Source of the DNA: Robiginitomaculum sp.
GTDB taxonomy: Bacteria > Pseudomonadota > Alphaproteobacteria > Caulobacterales > Maricaulaceae
NCBI GenBank assembly: GCA_016765135.1
Contig: JAESQN010000044.1
Location: 64,001-128,000, forward strand
Reading direction: 5' to 3'
DNA length: 64,000 nt
Shown in pieces: positions 61,323 through 64,000 of this stretch. Made by a program: the position numbers and the translations under genes. Under the pieces are notes generated by a model. It was given only the letters and a program-made list of their open reading frames with translations, made no database searches and had not been told where the DNA came from. The first letter of the stretch is position 1, and each line of letters opens with the position of its first letter.

Positions 61323-62213
61323 ATGCACGCTGATGAAATTTTATCGACTATAATTGTCGCAGGCTTGTTCGCTACAATTGCATTGCTGGAATTTTTATTC
61401 GGCATATATAAAAGTAAAACCCGATTTGGAAAGGACTGGATCATTGACCTGGTGAGCCTAGCACAACTCGCCCTCATTATGAAGCCAGCGGCCCTGTTTT
61501 TATCCTTGGCGGCAGCGTCCTTTCTGTGGCCAGCCGGGCGGGGTGTATTGGACGGACTACCGTTTTGGGTAGCGTTTTTAATCGTGTTTGTACCTGATGA
61601 TTTTTTGCATTATTGGTATCACCGCATGGCTCACCAATGGAACTGGATGTGGCCAATGCATCGTACCCACCACACCCCACAACAATATCAGGTCACAATT
61701 GCCTTTCGGGAAAACTGGTCATGGCTGTTTTTTATGCCGGGCTTCTGGTGGATGGGATTGATGATCTATCTCGGCTTGGGCGATGTTGTAATTGTATCGA
61801 CAATGGTCATAGGTGTGCATAATGTAATGCTCCATTACGGGTTTACCTGGGACAGGAAGCTTTATCAGGCGCCGATTATGCGTCGGGGCATGTGGGGAGT
61901 AGAGCGTATATTTAATACGCCGTCCCTACACAGAGGCCATCACGGTCTTGGCGAACACGGTGTTCCTTTTGGTAATTACGGGCAAACCTTGTTTGTCTGG
62001 GATCAAATTTTTGGCACGGCCACATTCATGGAGGATAGGATACCTGAGCAGTACGGTACAATTGCCGAAGATGAGAGCAAATGGTATCAACAACTTTGGT
62101 GGCCGTTTTTTCGTTTGCCTTCGGTAAAATACTCGGATAAAAATTTAGACTTTTTAGGCGAGCAGGGAAAAAAACCTAAATCCAAAAAACCGCTAATTGG
62201 CCCATTTTTTTGA
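61323..62213 (+). CDS. Sterol desaturase/fatty acid hydroxylase superfamily membrane protein
   Basis: A 296-residue di-iron membrane oxygenase. Several TM segments and the three His clusters are present: HYWYHRMAH (H-x3-H), MHRTHHTPQQ (H-x2-HH) and LHRGHHGLGEH (H-x2-HH). Bacterial members hydroxylate or desaturate lipids, carotenoids or hopanoid-like substrates; this one's substrate is unknown. AGGA precedes the ATG at good spacing. Likely controlled by the upstream ArsR-type regulator. Confidence 0.9.
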   Translation: MHADEILSTIIVAGLFATIALLEFLFGIYKSKTRFGKDWIIDLVSLAQLALIMKPAALFLSLAAASFLWPAGRGVLDGLPFWVAFLIVFVPDDFLHYWYHRMAHQWNWMWPMHRTHHTPQQYQVTIAFRENWSWLFFMPGFWWMGLMIYLGLGDVVIVSTMVIGVHNVMLHYGFTWDRKLYQAPIMRRGMWGVERIFNTPSLHRGHHGLGEHGVPFGNYGQTLFVWDQIFGTATFMEDRIPEQYGTIAEDESKWYQQLWWPFFRLPSVKYSDKNLDFLGEQGKKPKSKKPLIGPFF

Positions 62214-62236
62214 GTATATAGACTGTAAAACACCGC

Positions 62237-62374
62237 TTGACATTACCACGTTCCCATATAATACACGCGCAACTCCGCTATGGCGGGGTTTACGGGTTGG
62301 TGTGGTGCCGCCGTTTTTTATCGCCCTCTGGATTGGCCGGGGAGCCGGGCCACGTCGCATAAAGGTGCTTACGC
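62237..62374 (+). promoter_or_regulatory. rpsD promoter and structured leader
   Basis: TTGACA (62237-62242) is followed by TATAAT/TAATAC (62257-62264). The leader of about 105 nt holds AACTCCGC-TATG-GCGGGGTT (62271-62290). An overlapping alternative stem, GGCGG (62282-62286) with CCGCC (62308-62312), is followed by GTTTTTT. The two stems cannot form together. A TGGCC/GGCCA hairpin lies nearer the start codon. This could be an attenuator responding to ribosomal protein S4. Confidence 0.6.
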
Positions 62375-62992
62375 ATGTCAAAACGTCATTCCGCTAAATA
62401 TAAAATTGATCGCCGTGTTGGTGAAAATATTTGGGGTCGCCCTAAATCTCCAGTTAACAAACGCCCATTTCCGCCGGGACAACATGGCCAGAATCGCCGT
62501 GGCAAATTGTCAGATTACGGTACACAATTGCGCGCCAAGCAAAAACTCAAAGGTTATTACGGCAACATCACCGAGAAACAGTTCCGTAGTATTTACAAGA
62601 CCGCCGATAAAATGCGCGGGGATACATCTGAAAATCTGATTGGTTTGCTGGAATCTCGTCTTGACGCCGTGGTTTACCGGACGAAATTTGTCCCGACCGT
62701 ATTTGCAGCTCGTCAATTTGTTAATCACGGCCACGTCATGGTCAATGGCAAGCGGGTCAACATCCCGTCTTACCGTTGCAAAGCTGGTGATGTCATTGAA
62801 GTGCGCGAAAAATCCCGCACTATGGCCATCGTTTTAGAAGCTCTTGAGAGCGCAGAACGTGAAATCCCGGAATATTTGGATTTGGATCCGAAGGTTATGA
62901 AAGTGACTTATGTGCGCGTTCCGTCATTCGACGAAGTACCGTATCCGGTGGTTATGGAACCAAATCTAACGGTCGAATTTTACTCCCGCTAG
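62375..62992 (+). CDS. rpsD: 30S ribosomal protein S4
   Basis: A 205-residue primary 16S rRNA-binding protein, also a known translational autoregulator in other bacteria. N-terminal [20 protein letters not shown], the S4 domain [21 protein letters not shown] with [20 protein letters not shown], and the terminal LTVEFYSR are characteristic. The N-terminal zinc-binding Cys of some S4 proteins is absent, as usual in this class. It stands alone with its own promoter rather than in the alpha operon. AAGGTG serves as ribosome-binding site. Confidence 0.98.
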   Translation: MSKRHSAKYKIDRRVGENIWGRPKSPVNKRPFPPGQHGQNRRGKLSDYGTQLRAKQKLKGYYGNITEKQFRSIYKTADKMRGDTSENLIGLLESRLDAVVYRTKFVPTVFAARQFVNHGHVMVNGKRVNIPSYRCKAGDVIEVREKSRTMAIVLEALESAEREIPEYLDLDPKVMKVTYVRVPSFDEVPYPVVMEPNLTVEFYSR

Positions 62993-63010
62993 GTTTTAAC
63001 GCAGTTTTCG

Positions 63011-63037
63011 AAGTGGGCGCGCCAGTCGCGCCTACTT
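63011..63037. terminator. GC-rich palindrome between rpsD and the convergent gene
   Basis: AAGTGGGCGCG-CCAGT-CGCGCCTACTT forms an 11-bp stem with one G-T pair. It overlaps the stop codon of the convergent membrane-protein gene and may stop transcription from both sides. No T tract is present. Confidence 0.5.
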
Positions 63038-63649
63038 GCCGCCGCGTTGCCAGACAATCCGGTAATCAAAAAATGCTTTTAGGCTTGTGTCTGGAAGCTT
63101 TATGACTTGATCTTCAAAATAATAAAACCCGGATTCAGAGACAGTAAATTCAATAAACCCGGTTGTGCGTTTGTTGATATCTATACTTTGCTCGCCCAGT
63201 ATTTCGCAGTTGAAAATTTCTAATATTGGTTTGGATTTGCACTGCTTTATTTTCAAAGTTAATTTGCTACGGCTGGGCAAAGAGTAAGTCGCCTGAATGG
63301 TTTGCCCTTTGCGCATATATATGCGGTTCGTGGAAAGAGCTTCTAAAAATGGTGAAAATATGGTGCGTTCTTTAGCCTGCACCATGCTTCTAACATTTCT
63401 TTGTGCATTGTCCGCCCGAACGGATTGGCTGATACCGACGATTTTACCGACATCAAGGAAGGCGCCAATATAAAAAAGACTACAATAAGTTGCAAAAAAT
63501 GCGCCAAGGGTCACGAATACACTTAGATACATGCGGCGAAATGTGCGTTTTCGTTTGGTTTTACGGCGATGCAGGCTGTTTTCCGACTCTTCGAGTAGAA
63601 TTGCTGTCCAGCTTCGTTCCCGGCTTTTATTACTAAAATTCAATAACAT
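63032..63649 (-). CDS. Single-span membrane protein of unknown function
   Basis: 205 residues from ATG 63649. A basic cytoplasmic N-terminus (RRKTKRKRTFRR) precedes one TM helix (MYLSVFVTLGAFFATYCSLFYIGAFL, in parts). A beta-rich extracytoplasmic domain of about 130 residues follows (KLTLKIKQCKSKPIL, FIEFTVSESGFYYFED) with two Cys. The frame extends to a GTG at 63664, but a TATAAT at 63668-63673 makes transcription start after that codon. No family recognised. Confidence 0.65.
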   Translation of the reverse strand: MLLNFSNKSRERSWTAILLEESENSLHRRKTKRKRTFRRMYLSVFVTLGAFFATYCSLFYIGAFLDVGKIVGISQSVRADNAQRNVRSMVQAKERTIFSPFLEALSTNRIYMRKGQTIQATYSLPSRSKLTLKIKQCKSKPILEIFNCEILGEQSIDINKRTTGFIEFTVSESGFYYFEDQVIKLPDTSLKAFFDYRIVWQRGGK

Positions 63650-63743
63650 AGTTCCACATATCACTCCATTATACTAATAATGGCGTGATATTAACGTGGT
63701 TAGGTTTAGAATAGGTAAATATCCTCCCTAGGTTGTGAAACTC

Positions 63744-64000
63744 TTACGATATGGCTATTTTTTTATCCGTAAGCAGGGTTTTGAGCTCTCCAGTTTCGAA
63801 CATTTCGCGCACAATATCACAACCGCCAACGAATTCACCTTTGACGAACACTTGCGGAACCGTGGGCCAATTGTTGAAATCTTTGATGCCTTGACGGATT
63901 TCCGGGTCGTCCAATACATTCACAGAAGTATATTCTGCGCCGAGATAGTCGAAAATTTGCACAACGGTTGATGAGAACCCGCATTGTGGGAATGTCGGTG
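63744..64000 (-). CDS. grxD: Monothiol glutaredoxin, Grx4/GrxD type (partial, N-terminus outside window)
   Basis: The frame runs off the right edge, so the N-terminus is missing. Reading leftward it shows [18 protein letters not shown] with the CGFS active site, then [25 protein letters not shown] and [15 protein letters not shown] (in parts). CGFS glutaredoxins bind and transfer [2Fe-2S] clusters, usually with BolA. The internal GTG at 63962 is not the true start because the CGFS lies upstream of it. Confidence 0.92.
   Translation of the reverse strand, partial: PTFPQCGFSSTVVQIFDYLGAEYTSVNVLDDPEIRQGIKDFNNWPTVPQVFVKGEFVGGCDIVREMFETGELKTLLTDKKIAIS

Overview
This 64 kb window is a chromosomal segment of an alphaproteobacterium with roughly balanced base composition. 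Gene content points to the Caulobacterales/Maricaulales side of the class: a PleC/PdhS-type histidine kinase, the Cys-poor DksA typical of Alphaproteobacteria, an Irr-type Fur regulator beside katG, an lgt-midA-pgeF cluster and a degP-RR-HK-glnE operon. That placement is inferred from family resemblance and was not tested. No rRNA, tRNA, prophage, transposase or CRISPR array was recognised. Almost everything is conserved housekeeping DNA.

Layout. 1-6.5 kb (minus strand): ylxR (cut by the edge), nusA and rimP (transcription and ribosome maturation), then prs and the overlapping pgeF-midA-lgt block. 6.6-19.8 kb: a UbiK-like factor, an alpha/beta hydrolase, a giant MscS channel converging with rpoH, a CNT nucleoside transporter, an FMN-binding protein, tdk, a QEGLA/MATCAP-like putative metalloprotease, an S46 dipeptidyl-peptidase and a MoxR ATPase. 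20-33.4 kb (plus strand): dksA, envelope proteins (M48 protease, DsbA-like lipoprotein), a DnaJ-class co-chaperone, a PepSY protein with a PhoP/PhoQ-like pair, a DUF938 methyltransferase, then degP, a second two-component pair and glnE. 33.4-37 kb (minus): a PAS-containing PleC-like kinase and an EAL protein. 37.3-45.9 kb: nadE, gltX and gatCAB (glutamyl-tRNA charging and amidotransfer) plus a nitroreductase. 46-51 kb: a Sel1-like protein, a GT2 glycosyltransferase, ahcY-metK (activated-methyl cycle) and a small transaldolase. 51.2-57 kb: priA, two VOC proteins each with a small membrane protein, icd and trmJ. 57-64 kb: irr-like regulator/katG, rarD, arsR/sterol-desaturase-like hydroxylase, rpsD, a membrane protein and a CGFS glutaredoxin (cut by the edge).

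The most interesting signals are non-coding. Two ~100-bp repeats flanking gatB fold into a contiguous four-way junction with compensatory base changes. Two long palindromes sit between convergent genes, one with perfect 36-bp arms. A 15-bp inverted operator is shared by the irr-like and katG promoters. TTGCA repeats phased at 10 bp overlie an apparently leaderless arsR promoter. The rimP and rpsD leaders contain possible attenuators, and an orphan plus-strand terminator lies between two minus-strand genes. Among proteins, PriA has lost one of its two zinc sites.
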